Translations under genes and position numbers: made by a program
Shown: positions 13,965-26,752 of the stretch, in pieces
Layout of the letters: each line of letters starts with the position of its first letter
Numbering within the stretch: the first letter of the stretch is position 1
Assembly: GCA_013433145.1 (NCBI GenBank)
Contig: CM024186.1
Coordinates: forward strand, 4,592,001-4,656,000
DNA: 64,000 bases
Origin: Ascaris suum
Taxonomy: Eukaryota > Nematoda > Chromadorea > Rhabditida > Ascarididae
Direction of reading: 5' to 3'
The notes under the pieces: model-generated
The model's database searches: none
Told to the model about the DNA's origin: nothing
What the model saw: the letters and a program-made list of their open reading frames with translations, nothing else

Positions 13965-15884
13965 ATGCTCCATCCATGAATTGGAATGCAACGACGTCTT
14001 ACGTTGATTTGCGTCTTCTTGTCCACTTCAAACAGCCTCCATATACTCTATAGCTGGCTGTATTCTTGAAGGCAATCTGATTTGCGTTGTCCAGCGGGTC
14101 CAACAGTGTATCGATCAAACATCGTTTTTAAAATTAGTTGCAATGACGAATCTAAAAAGCCCATAGTATGCGCGGCACACTGTCGAGAATTTGGATCGAT
14201 TTTGCACTGTCGTAAGTCTAGTTGAATGCGCAACGATTTAATTTCGAATTTTGCACAACAAAGTTTCATGGCGTATGGCACATATTATGGATTTTCTAGA
14301 GCATAGAATGCTACGGGAAAAGATAAGTGCGGGAAAATTAAGTGGGAAACATATTCGAATCGTAGGTTACGCTTAAAGCGGAAGTATTTAAAAGGGTAAA
14401 TATAAAATTGAAAATTTTATGACGTCATTTTTCAATTCGGATATTTATTCAAGGTGTACATTTAAAATGTCTATTTATGTAAATAGAAATAGACTTTTTT
14501 TTTGTTGTATTTGAGAAGTAAACGAAACGGATCGGCTGCTTAGATCATAGAACAAATGCGCCGTTAAAAAAAAAAAACGATTCAGAGCGTCTGCATAAAA
14601 TGAAATTATCTAATATTCTAGGGCTTTTTTTTTTTCGTTTGCAGGAAAAAAAATTAATGTTCGCCAAAAATGACATCGACAAACTGAACACATCAATATT
14701 TCTTAGATGAAAGTAATTTTGGTGGAATTGCAAAGTTTTCAATTGGTGGACACCGCATCAAAAGAAACCAACGCATCCCAATAATTTCAGGAATTACGTA
14801 GAAACGACTTTTAAACCTCAGTTAATCGAAAAGAGGTATCTTAAAGGGGCTCAAGACTGTTGGAAATCGAAAAATGTGTTGGACAATATTTATATTATTA
14901 ACATTGTCAAAAAGCACTTCCAAATCCCTTTGCTTCAAAGTTTGTCAACTAATGCTTTCAGCAATGATTAGAGACCATAGAGGAGGGCCGGAGTGGGAAA
15001 GACATGGCTTAAAGATCTTGTAAGTCCTGGTATCACGCATTTCAGAATCCATTGCAACACTTCCCATGAAAGTGAGTTAATAATCATCGAAAATACCCTG
15101 ACCCACTCATCCAAGACCTAAGAGATCTAAATACCGGCAGTCGTTGTGTATGCTCATGTGTGCTTAATAGATCATTTATTTACTTAGGCCCATTAAATCT
15201 GCATATTTGACCCATTTCTCACTGCAATCGAGTGTAATATTTGCACTGCGCGTCCATACAGGGTCGGCCAATGAATGCATGGTTGCTTAGAAATTCAACT
15301 CTATATATATATATTTATCTATTATCCTGCTTATTTCTAAAGTTTTCATTAATTAATAACAACTGATTTGTCTTCAACCTATGCACCACCATGCAAATTT
15401 GTGTGTTGCAATTGTTGCATTGCAATTATTGCATTGCATGTTGTACGCTAATTGCGATCGTAGATGTTGAAGTGCATAAATGGAGTGATAAAATTGTAGA
15501 GTTGCTTTCATGCAAATTGCATTTCCATGGTAACATCGCTATGATGCACTAGCACATGCAGGCACGAAACCAAAATCATCAAAACCCTTTCAGCCTTATC
15601 CATTCTCGTTTCTCTCCCTCTTTTCGAATATTTCTCTCACTTACCAATTACATCATTCATATTGATATATGCCAAGTCACCTAAGGGAAATATTTTAGTG
15701 AATAAATATCGCAGAAATCATTGAAAAAAGTAAACGATGACCTATCGTAATGATATGAAAATTGTCACCTTTAGTAAAAATTGCAACTCTTATTTGCCCC
15801 TCATTCCTATAAGCATTATGCGAAATATTAACAAACCATACTTTAAACAGCTTTATAGATGGGGTGGGTAAGATAACCTAATTA

Positions 15885-15955
15885 TCACGAATAGCTCAAC
15901 TAATAGGACATTTGATGGGTTATTTAAGCATCGCAAGTTCGGATCTCATTTGCGA
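15885..15955 (+). repeat. degenerate tRNA-like (pol III A/B box) element
   Basis: An A-box-like TAGCTCAACTAATAGGACA starts at 15892 and a B-box-like AAGTTCGGATCTC lies at 15934-15946. The distance between the boxes equals that of a normal short-variable-loop tRNA. The T stem has mismatches and I find no good acceptor stem, so this is not a functional tRNA. The core CAAGTTCRRATCTCA is shared with the element at 35041, suggesting a common tRNA-derived family. Confidence 0.4.
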
Positions 15956-17591
15956 AAGGAAATTTCACTTCCCTGTTCCCCTCTTTAATTATGGATTCGA
16001 ATTCGCTAATGAAAATTGTCGTAATATTTCAAAAATTAAAGAAATGACGAGCACTATTTAGCTATTATCTGCATTAAAACCTACCCCAAAAAATGACAAA
16101 TGCCATGAGGTCACAAGCATCGGCATGTTTATATCATCGTGAATTACCCTGATAAATGAGGAATCCCTAATTTAAAAAAAAAAAAATTTCAGCTCTCTCA
16201 AAATTTATAGATGGAAATGAAAGTTGAAGACTCGACAAACCTCCATACAGCTGCCATTAGCAACATTTTTTAAACCATTTGATATTTATAATTACTTTCT
16301 GTTGAAGAAAATAAATCTATTTTCTTGAAGAGGCATCTATTACAAATAAATTAATCTACTGTAAATAAGTTAACAGGTAAATAAGAGTCAAATTCTCAAT
16401 AGGTAATTAAAGGCTCTCTATCAAAACCTAAGATAATTGAAAAAAAATAATTTACGCATCTCTTGATGAAAAATGAACTTCCAACTCTTCCGGTTATGAC
16501 AGGCACCACGCCCGGTTAATTCCAACTCTTCCGGTTAATTACTTAGGGCAAACTGGAGAGGTTGATGTTCCACTAAATATGTGAGAACAGCCTTTCCATA
16601 AAAACCGTTGAGAATTTAATTCAAACATTTTCATAACAATAACAAGATAAAAATTAAGCAATAGCAAAAAAAAAAACCATCAATAAACAAAGTAAATAAA
16701 AATAACGATAAAACAACAGCAGATAATATCGCGTCTTCAACCTATCTTTCCTCCTTCCCGAATGAATCCCCCCTTCTCGTTACCCAACCTTCTAGGGATC
16801 TTTTTCGGCATTTCCCAAACGCATAAGTTCAGATTGTACTTGACTCTAGCATCAACATCTCTTCCCGTATGACAGCAATAAATCTCATCCACACTTTTCT
16901 ACCTTTATCAGCTTAATTCACACCTTTCTATATTTGCCAGTTTAATTACCTCTAACTTATAAAAAATAACCAGCTTAAAACTGTGTAACGATTAACAGTA
17001 ACCTCCTACCTCTTTACCTGTAAAAGGTATTTCAATTGAATATTACACAAAACTGATAACCATTCCAATTAAGACATTTCATCATTTCCTCATAAATAAA
17101 ACAATACCCACTGGGGTAGAAAAACGATATTACTGTATCCTAAACGAAAACAAATCTACAGTATAGACTCCGATTATTTTAACGCTCCAGTAAAATAAAC
17201 ATATTTCATAAATGATTCAAATCTTTATCTTTGCAACTCTCATATGCAAATTTTTTGCATCGTTTCTTCTCTAATTGAAAAACAGCCGAGATCAAACTCC
17301 GAGATAGCAATTTCTTTAATGCCTTGCCTAGTTTACTTTACTTCTTACACTTTTCATAGTAATTGCAGTATGACTCTCTCTAAATAAGTATATTTAACAC
17401 CAATTTTGATGAATCGGTCCGTCGAATCAAACTTTCCTCTATGCTGGAAATAACATCAACGTTACAGCATCTCCCAAATCAAAGACGAAAAAGTAAAAGC
17501 ACAGGACATCACAATACAATCGAGCCCAACTCAACATAGCCAATCCGGGGTTCAGTGGACAAATGTGATCGCAACGATCGATTCACTCTCT

Positions 17592-20500
17592 TCACTGTCG
17601 ACTCGTTTTACCACCACGACGCGCCTTACCTCCACCTTTTTTATTTTTCTTTATTTTATTTTGAAAATGTTGTTGTCTATGGATTGACGACTTATGCCGG
17701 GATCGACCTCCTTTGTCGTGACCCTTTCGAGTATTTCTGAAATATTAAAATCCAATTAAAATTCAACAATGTCTGCGAAGGTATGACTAAAATGCTGCTC
17801 CCATCAAGAAGTCCAGAAAATCATCCAGAAATTCTCACAGGATCTGAACTGAAAGTGAAGCATTCGCATTGATACCTATCGTCATTTGTTATCAAACTTT
17901 TTCGATTCCATGCGCCAACAGAACACTTTTTTTTGACGAACTCCCTCCCTTTCCCCTCCCCAACCACTAAAATGTCGCTTCTTTCATTCAGCGACTTTCA
18001 GCCATCTCTACTGAAAACGTTCTCCTGTGCACAGTTCAACATCCATTGTTTGCTTCACTATTTCACTTCAATGAATAAACATAAAGAGAAAAAAAAACAA
18101 ATAAACGCTAATAAAAATATAGAATATCCATTTCATTTTTGCTAAAAATAAGGCGAATTTTGATTTTAAAAAAAGCGGGAATTCAACTCTTCTTTTAAAA
18201 AAATCAAAAGAAACATCATGGAAATCATAAAAACGAAAGAAAGGAGGGAAAGTTAATGGATTTCAAATTAATAAATCAATTAAATTGTTATTTTTTCAAA
18301 ACAGTATATCAGAAAATAAACGAACGTTTTGCTGGTTTCCTGTTTATCCCCTTCGCTAGCAATTAGACGGGTTTCATCTATTTTCGGCTTCTTCGACGAA
18401 ATTTGATCGAAAATTTCCAAATATCTCTTGCGTTCTGTTGCTATGCTGGCTTCATTTGCAGCAAACTAAAAATTTTTCATCTTTATATTTCCGATGATGA
18501 AAAAAAAATTCAGAGAAATTTGCAAATTCAAGCAAAAAGATGCACGATTGCTAAACAAAAGAATCAAATTTAATCATTATCCCTTCTTATTCTCCAATAC
18601 ACAATGCAAAAATTTTGCACCTGTTGCTATACAATTGCAATAAAAAATTGCAATAAATAATTCTAATTACTACCATGCTAATTAATGCAATTGTTGGATC
18701 GACGATGAAAATCCACAGAAAAAAAAATCGCTTTGAATTCATGTCTTGACTAATTGCAATGGTTGTCAATCATTCCCATCCATAACTGCAAAAATTTCGC
18801 GCTTACTGCAATTTCAACAAATAAACCTAATTACTATATCACAGATTTGACAACATTACACAATATTATTGACTTCACACCAATTACATGCTATTCATTT
18901 AAATAATCCCTAACGATGACTTTATTTTATAGTTGCCACACTCAGTTGACCAATTAACGATCATATTTTTCAATATTACGGCTACATCACAGCCGTATAT
19001 ATTCTTTCAAAATCGAGACTCCCATATAGTAATACACAAATTATCCGACTCCTGCAACGATCATATAGAAGAACCAACGTGAAAAATCCTCATTCTCACT
19101 TATTTTTTGAAATCTTAATAGAAATTCAAAAAATACAACAAATATAATATAACAGATGAACGATGAGGGTCTTTCGCCCCATTTCTAGGCTCGGTTGCAA
19201 TAGGACAACAAATAGCGACCTACCTGTTGCATGTGAAAGTTATACCCCCCCCCCCCCCCTCTAATATTCAGCTCACTCCTGACTGAATTAGACCACCCAC
19301 CATACAAAATCTGCGAATTCCATAAAATAAACCACATGTAAGTTTAAGGAAAAAAATGTTTAATCGAAAAGTTGTCCGTGACTAAAAGTTACAATTATAA
19401 GTAAAAACCAATCTGTTTGCATCTTTCGACCAGAAATCAAACCGCAATGTTGGTTCTCAAGTAGTACAAATGAGTTTGGGATCTCCATGTTTTACCGTGT
19501 CAATGAGTTCACGACCTCAACACCTAAATGGAAACAAGGTGGCGAGCATCGACTCCTGACTTCGAAGTCAGACTTCGCAGATTTCATTCGCATTTTTAGT
19601 GAGAAATAAAACTTTCAGCTGCTCGCTATTCATCAAATTCTAAATGAATGAAAAAAAATGAACTTCAGGAGATCGATCCCAAATGCGAGGGGCCGCATTA
19701 CCGATTGTGACTTCCGACATAAATGAAAAGCATAGGTGAATTGAAAGGGATCGAGGTATAATCTCATCAATATCCCTATTTACTCTCTCAAACACATAAT
19801 CTAATAATTAAACAGCAATATGAGAAGATACCTTGTGGGTTTTGCCAGTTTTCTTCGGTACTTTTTCGTCTTTCAGCATTGGCTGGAACTTGCCCAATGA
19901 AGCTGTCGCTTGACGTGCACGATTCATCTGATTTACCAGCTAAATTCAATACCTATTAAGTTGGCAAAATTTCCACCGAAATTTCAACACTCTTTCAACT
20001 ATCAATTTTGAATTCAATACCTATCCCCCGCGTTAAAACCTTACCTATGCAAATTTCCAACCTCCTAAAGCCCTCACCGCAACTACTGACCGACACTAAT
20101 AAACCTCCCAGTTGTTGGAGTTACCTGATGCTAGGTGGTAATAAAAAAAACCGCACACGCGATGAAACAACAATGATCTACCGTAAATCAGACTCTACAA
20201 AACTAAGAAAAACATCAAATAAAGTATTCAAACTGCCCTCAACATTTTAAACACTGCTCGTTACAACAGCAGTAAATAGTGAGTGAGATCAAAAGCCTCT
20301 AAGAACAGAACCTGATATCAAATTCAGATTAAGTTACGGGGCGGGAAATATAGTCCATGCAGCATTAAAATATTCCATACTCACTCATGATCTCATCTAA
20401 TCACATCGCAAAAATTCCATTAACATGATGGGTGCATATCCAAAATATTTTCTTTTTTCTTTTCTGAGGAGGAGGGGAATGGATATTTCCCTTTCCAGCC

Positions 20501-23500
20501 TTTACAGAGAACGAATAGGAGAAGGGGAAGGTATGGGAAGGGAAAGGGGTGAAAAAGAAAGGAGGGAAGATAATGAGGAGTTCCTGAAATGGAACAGAAG
20601 AAATAAAGAAGAGTTCCCTCCCTCTAACCACTAAAATGAACTGACCTCATGTCTAGTTCTGCTCTCGAGATCGGTGCTCAAACCAAGCGGCACTGTATCA
20701 CCTCCATCATTGCGAGCTTTCATTGAGCGTCTTATATTCCGTAATCTCTGCAATTCGTTTTTGTGCACTCTCTCCTTTTTCGCCTCTTCACGCTCCGCAA
20801 AATAATCCACCATCGGATCTGCAAATAATAAAATTGCCACCTACTTATTACTTATTAAATATTACGTTACAATACAACGTTATAACATACATTAATGCTA
20901 TATTATAACTGCAACATATTGCATTATAGCACTTCCCACATCTTCACCTTTCATTGTGAAACGCCTTTGAGCAACAATTGCAATAAATACTTAGCGTTAC
21001 ATTAAAATCGACGAAAGAAAAAAAGAAATTTCAATATTTTCATTGATTACTTCTCATATAAAAATAGAAAATACGCAAAAAGTATATAAACACTTCATGA
21101 ACATAACCATATATATAAGCGTATACTTACCTTTGTGATCAGGTATTTCAATAAGCCAATCTTTGGTAGAATCCTTTCCACGTCTATAACCGTATCGTGG
21201 TTTCCATTCCTATAAACTTTTACCTTTCAATCAATACTGCTCTCGAATTTTCCATACAAGGGAAACAATAAACAATTAAATGATAGAAGCTGTGGTTTAA
21301 ATTTATATCAAAAAATATTGAACAACCATCTGCATCCTCTCCACACTCCCCGATTAGCTAAAGCTTGTCCAGTATGCTTTACTTGAGGATCCAAGTTAAC
21401 CACGGCTATAAAACAAATCAACAATAAAGCTGACCTCTCCTCCTCTCCACTAAAAGGGAAAGTCGATTTCTTATCCATCATCCCTCGTACACATCAAACT
21501 AGTCTTTTCCTCATTCAAAACGGCTTTCCGCTATGATCACTCTGCAGGTAGGCAAAAAAAGGATTTGCCAATGAAAAATACCTGAGTGAATATACCGTCG
21601 ACTGCTTCAGTGACGTCAACCACATCCTTCTATAGTGTCAGCCGTTTCAAGAGCTCAAATCAGGTCCCTTCACTTAATTTCTCAGTAGATGCAAAATATA
21701 TGTAAACCTCCGTAGGTTTCTTTGAAAATCGGAATTCCTCGTGCAGACAGAGAGAGCGCACCTACTGCTCCCTCTTTAATAACAGAATGAGTTATGGATG
21801 TGAGGGGGGGGGGGCTTGAAGGTGCAGCAATTTCGCTCTCAATTTACCTTTGTAATATTATACCTCCGTTGCAAATTTGCATCCATTACTTGAAACCCTT
21901 ATTTCAGGTAGCTACCATCTCATGTCCATATTAAATTCAAAAAATAAGACAGAGCACTGAATTGATGATCTAAAAAAAAACACCTTCGCAGTCTCATCGA
22001 AGACTTTCGAACCCTTCTTCTTTTTCCGTATTCCTTTCGCTTGTGCGTACTGTTCCCATTTGGTAAGCTGTCTCTTCTCCGGTAGAACTTTCTCACGTGG
22101 AAGTCGCAATGCGGGACGTGGCAACTGAAATTCTCTACCTAACAACTCATTAATAATGTTTTCCGCTGAACGTTTACACCTATTGAAAAAACATTAAATG
22201 CAAATCAATTTGCATATTCAATTTCACTTCATCCGTTCAATCCTTCATTTAGTTGCCAGCCGAATCAATGAAATAAAAAAACCTATTTTAATTGCCCAAG
22301 AGCAACTCGACAACTACAAAAAGCATTTAATCGCCTAAGAGCAATCGGTCATCTCCCTTCAATTCGGCGTTTCAAAATTTGACACTTCAAAGGCCACTCG
22401 CACTATTCAAAGGTATGATTACTGCAAACCATAGAAGTAGTACAGGTAAACTGGGAAACTTTTGAGTAAAACTAAACAGAAATCATTAAAGAGTAAGAAA
22501 TTCCAACCCCATTAACTGAGGAGAAAAAATTGACGCATGCAAACACAGGATTCATCGACAGCTGAGTCGGTGAAGCGAGAGGAATTCCCCCTCACCTATT
22601 TGCCTAGGGTATTTGTTCTTTCCTCAAAACTTTCCACTGGGAACGAAAAAGGGAAAGGAATCGAGGTCAACTCAAAAAGACCTATCGGTGGTCTTTGCTG
22701 GAATTCAGGAAAATGTTGTGCGCACAAAAAAAATTTTTTTAAACATTAAAGGAGGTTTCAGGCGTCGCCCGAAACGTCAAAAATTGAGCATAAACAACAA
22801 AATATTTGTGGATGCAATATAATCAAGAAAAAAACGGCATATAAAAAACCTCTCTTCTCTAATCTTCCAATTCAAAATATCAACGAATGCTGAAACTGTC
22901 GTTTTCTTACCCAAAACAACCCTCAGCCCACTTCCCCTCCCAACTTTGGAAGAAATAAAATAAAATAGGTTACCTTAGCACAAATTGCTTCATCCACTCT
23001 TTCGCGTTCTAATTCCCATATTTTATTGAAAAGATATTGAGTATTGTCACGTACTCGCGCAAGAAGTTCCTCCTCATTGGAATACTGAAAATTGATAACA
23101 CAATAAAATGATATATTAGATAAGCTGCACAACTGCTTCCTATGATGCATCAGAGCTTCTACCGGCTCATGTTTGAAGGTACTAAGTTTCCGCAGCACCT
23201 TAAAGAAATTCGAATCTCGAAGCGCATTTAAAAACTTAAGTGTCATCTGTTGAAGATTATGATATCACTGCACCTTTACCTAGTAAAACCGTAAATGGTA
23301 ATTACTAAGACTAGGTATGCAACATTGTAAAACCTATAAGGTGCGATGTACATGCATCTTTAAAGAGAAATCATCATATGTCGCAAATTGGTGTTATAGA
23401 TTCAACCATACTCTTAAACCTTAACAGCTAAAACTTTCAAGTCTTGTCTGAAAAATCCATCAGAGCTATTCTACAGAGTGCACTAAATTACCACCAACTG

Positions 23501-24326
23501 CAAGCGTAAAACATATAGTACGAAAATACTATTGTCACACAGTATGCTTCTGAATACGCTTAGTCAAGGATACCACCCCATTCTCATCAGTATCAAGCTT
23601 TATATAACTAAAAAAGACATAATGCAGTATTCCCACACTTGTATAGATTCTCCTTACCCCGCCTCCCCTCCCTTCTTGATTTAGTTTTTACCAATTTTTT
23701 AATGAGTGCCAATCTTCGGTTCACAATCGCGAGACGCGTAAATTTCTGAGCGGAAAGGTTCCTCACTTTGGCGGAGGCATGTCTATAAATGTTAAAACTC
23801 CTTGTCAAAGTTCCTCTGAAACTCCTTAAATCCCGCTCATTCCAGCAATAAAGTCACACCTGAAACCTCGCGAAGCCTGCAAAGTCCTGAAGTTTTAATT
23901 CCAGGCTACATCACATCTATAATCGTTTTATCGAGGAAGGGAGTTCATTTGCTAAGAGGCAGCAGAGTGGATTTCACCTAGTCACGTAACATTTTGCAAT
24001 ATTTTTTCAGTACCTGGGCCCAACAATCTAAGAGATATGAGAGATGAAATCAAAGCAATATTGGTTCTGAGTTGGGTATAATAGGGTGATGAATGTCGCC
24101 CGTCAAAGTTTCAGTGTCAACTAAGGATAAAACAGAGAGAAAATGATCCAGGTTTTGAAGAGACGCTTCTATTCCTTTACATGCATCAAATCATTCGATG
24201 ACTTTACCTGTCAGGAGCGTCGGCAGGCGGAGGATCGGTGTCGATAAGGAGAAGGTTACCGAGATCAGTGTATGGATCGACCAGCTTTGTCACAGTTGTA
24301 GGTCGATAAATCACTTCAGCAGTCAT
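17592..24326 (-). CDS. RRS1: RRS1, ribosome biogenesis regulatory protein
   Basis: RRS1 is a nucleolar factor that, with RPF2, brings the 5S RNP into the pre-60S ribosome. Exons on the minus strand: 24326-24208, 23084-22974, 22124-21984, 21209-21131, 20818-20646, 19927-19832, 18465-18326, 17736-17592. Family landmarks in order: DLGNLLL; RVRDNTQYLFNKIWELERERVDEAI; LPREKVLPEKRQLTKWEQYAQAKGI; RGKDSTKDWLIEIPD; KERVHKNELQRLRNI; the SLGKFQPML block; KRYLEIFDQISSKKPKID; and a K/R/G-rich tail ending at TGA 17592-17594. The exons sum to about 334 residues, normal for the family. Phases agree except between the first two exons (2 versus 0), so a small exon may be missed. The seventh donor is the unusual GTTCGT. 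The start ATG at 24326 is the first in frame; a longer N terminus is possible, since KLQR just before it resembles the human N-terminal region. Confidence 0.9.
19245..19259. repeat. 15-base C run
   Basis: One of 17 uninterrupted G or C homopolymers of 11 or more bases in this AT-rich window; it lies in an RRS1 intron. Their full list is given in the findings. Confidence 0.95.
19540..19605 (+). repeat. weak tRNA-like element with anticodon-stem-like palindrome
   Basis: Contains the perfect palindrome CTGACTTCGAAGTCAG, which could form an anticodon arm, preceded by an A-box-like ATGGAAACAAGGTGGCG and followed by a degenerate B box (CTTCGCAGATTTC). The part after the B box resembles that of the element at 15892 (GATYTCATTYGC). 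Too degenerate for a working tRNA. Confidence 0.25.
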
Positions 24327-25824
24327 CTCGCGCTGCAGTTTGCTCTAAATAATTAAGCAATATTCACAGCACTATGTCGATAAGGCAAAATGAACGAAAG
24401 GGTACCACGTCAAAAGTACCGACAGAAACGAGTGCTGACAAAAGCGCCAACCAGCAAGTTCATCACAATACCTTCATGGTCTTGACATAAGCGCCCCATT
24501 TACCTTCGACACGCTCCATTTACCTTTGATGATTTACCTCTAAGGTGTTAGGTTTTACGATGAAGGTATGTCGATGATTAACGTGGATTAACTTCCGCAC
24601 AATTCTACGACTAATAAACATGAATGGAACAAGACGGACACTCCATACAGCCGCCTAACGCTTCAATTTGTTTGGTGCGTTGATGCATAAATACACCTTA
24701 GTTAACCTACCAATCGGCTGCACCTTGACATCCGCGCTTTGGAGGAGTGATCCAGAGAGAAGGCTTTGAGGACGCAACCACGATGAGGCGAGATCCTATA
24801 CACCACAAACATTTGAAAACAAGCCTAGCGGTTAATTAATGATATCTACGATCCAGAAATTGGATAAATCAAGCAGTTAAGGAACAAAACAAATAGTACC
24901 TATTGAAGAAGTCATTGCAATAACTCGTTGTCCTAGACCTAATTTGCAATAATAGAATAGAAAATTCAATGCATCAATTGTGATTTACCTTCAAGCAGAG
25001 TGCTTATACCCTACTCGTGAAACAAACTTCAATATTTTATTTTGTAGTGGAAACATAATAATTGTTGCTTCAATTTATCAAACTATAAAATTCTCGCATC
25101 AATTAAAAATTTTCTTGGCAAATATATAATTAATAAACAAGTAATAAAGTAACATTTTTTGTGTATTTCATAATTCGATGCACAGCAACGTTCAATTGCC
25201 GAATATTTATGGAAATACGATTTGCTAATGCAACAATTTTGGAATGCAGCCAAAAATAAAATACCCTCAAGAATTCATTTTCCATTATAAAATTTGAGAG
25301 GAACTAAAAATATCTGATTAGGTACTGATATGGTTTTACACATCTGAGGTATCATATACTGTTTTCATAACATAGGTATTCCCCTCTCCTCCTCCTCGGA
25401 TTTGTTCGATTGTTTTGCCCGGTCCGAAAAAATTTTAGAGACGGCGTCGTTTTGAATTTTCGGGCAGAAAATATTTGATTTAGAAGAAACGTTTTTAGAA
25501 TCTAGTCTACAGGTAAGTAAATACAGGTAATTAAGCGATTACCTCATATCTTATTGCAGGTAAAAAGAATTCCTTAAGGGATGTTTTGATTGCACTTTCT
25601 ACAACATGAGAGGTTCACCATGGCGAGAAATTTCTCATACTTCTCTGCTCGATCTACTCCAAACCGGTCGCTCATGAAGTTCATTACATAAATGAGATGC
25701 GTAACAAAAATCTCAGGTTGACAGGTCATGTACTATTGTTTTGCAACGGTAGTGGCAAAGTCGTGAGGTTCGAATATCAAAGATTATAAACGTCAGGCAA
25801 GGTAGGCGAGTGGGTGTGAGTTAC

Positions 25825-26138
25825 CTGGCGGTTTCATCAGGTGCAATTGCGTTCTTATCAGACGATTTCTATTGCCACATCGCTTTCTAATAAAATGCGA
25901 AGACATTTGATTGTGAATGCTCTTCCAAATTTTGCGTTTTTTTTTTGCATCTTTCTTTATTGCTTCTACGAATTTGCTGTAGTTCATGAAATATCGCCAA
26001 TATGCTGCCGATTATTATTATTATTAAATGCTGCCGATTATTAAAAGGGTCATAATCGATTAATATACTTACCTGTTTAGAATCGAAAAAGTTCGAGATC
26101 AATTCCAATCTTTGATGATCGTTTAGAGGAGGCAATTC
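25825..26138 (-). CDS. two possible upstream exons, 5' extension of RRS1 or separate gene
   Basis: On the minus strand, 26138-26073 is a clean exon: acceptor TCTCATAG, 22 open codons (containing LPPLNDHQRLELISNFFDSKQ minus its first residue), donor CAG|GTAAGT. 25868-25825 is a second candidate: acceptor GGCAATAG, 14 codons plus two bases (KSSDKNAIAPDETA), donor CAG|GTAACT. Their phases agree with each other, and the second joins in frame to the RRS1 first exon if that exon is entered at 24342. The product would be an N-terminal extension of RRS1. Against this, no initiator ATG was found upstream, and the peptide of the outer exon has no RRS1 counterpart that I know. It could be part of another transcript. 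Confidence 0.35.
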
Positions 26139-26234
26139 CTATGAGATCATGATCTAAAATGCTAATAAATGAGAATTAAGCTATTCACGTATAATAACCA
26201 TACCCGCCCCCCCCCCCCAAAAAAAATGAATAAG

Positions 26235-26307
26235 TTGTTTACAACAAATGACGTCATAATAATTGTACTTACTTGTTTACAACAAATGATGTCATAATAG
26301 TTGTACT
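26235..26307. promoter_or_regulatory. tandem 35-base repeat with FOXO-like and CRE-like motifs
   Basis: Two copies (26235-26269 and 26273-26307) of a unit with TTGTTTAC followed by a CRE. The first copy has the perfect CRE TGACGTCA, the second TGATGTCA. TTGTTTAC is the classical FOXO/DAF-16 core and TGACGTCA the CREB/ATF palindrome. The repeat lies in the divergent interval between the minus-strand exon ending at 26138 and the carboxylesterase start at 26753. Binding is inferred from motif identity only. Confidence 0.4.
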
Positions 26308-26454
26308 CACATGAAATAAGTTTCTACACGTCGATAGCGTTTTAAGCCGATCAAAATGATGAAATTATTTGAATCAATATATACCTTGATAATTGAGAAT
26401 TTATTGCGATTAATTCAACAGTTTTTTTTTCTTCGCATTTTTTCGACAAAACTA

Positions 26455-26572
26455 GGGGGGGGGGGGGAGGAGATGGGACGGAGGGAGGGAGGAGGTTGAG
26501 TGGGGGGGACTGAAATTTGGGACGGAGGAGGGAGGAGGTTGAGTTGGGGGGGGGGGGGGGGACTGAAATTTG
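26455..26572. repeat. duplicated purine-rich block with two long G runs
   Basis: G13 at 26455-26467 and G16 at 26546-26561 sit in two copies of a roughly 50-base purine-rich unit, each ending in GGGACTGAAATTTG. It lies about 180-300 bases upstream of the carboxylesterase start codon. Confidence 0.8.
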
Positions 26573-26732
26573 CCATCGGTATAGATTAGCGAGCTCGACA
26601 TTCAGATAACAAGAAATGAAATTTTTTTTGCCAGAAATTTTTTAGTATTTCATTTTACCTGTAGATTTTTCATTTTTCAACAGATTTTCGCCTCAAATTT
26701 AAATTTTCTATTTCAAATTGTGGTACCTTTAT

Positions 26733-26752
26733 TTCAGTATATCAGACGCATC
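26733..26752 (+). other. acceptor just upstream of the carboxylesterase start (possible trans-splice site)
   Basis: TTTATTTCAG ends at 26737, 15 bases before the ATG at 26753. In nematodes such a site directly before the first coding exon commonly receives a spliced leader. A 5'-UTR cis intron would look the same. Confidence 0.45.

Larger units (their letters stand above)
5625..17591. other. long stretch without an established gene
   Basis: About 12 kb of AT-rich sequence. It contains simple repeats (TTA-type array at 11309-11522, GA array at 13904-13964), a short tandem repeat at 6655-6750, a TTGCAAT-rich patch at 15405-15475 and a tRNA-like element near 15892. Two exon-like islands are listed separately (6386-6520 minus, 12036-12147 plus). 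A further GC-richer block at 10300-10440 is open on both strands with no clear splice borders. Otherwise I see nothing coding. Confidence 0.5.
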
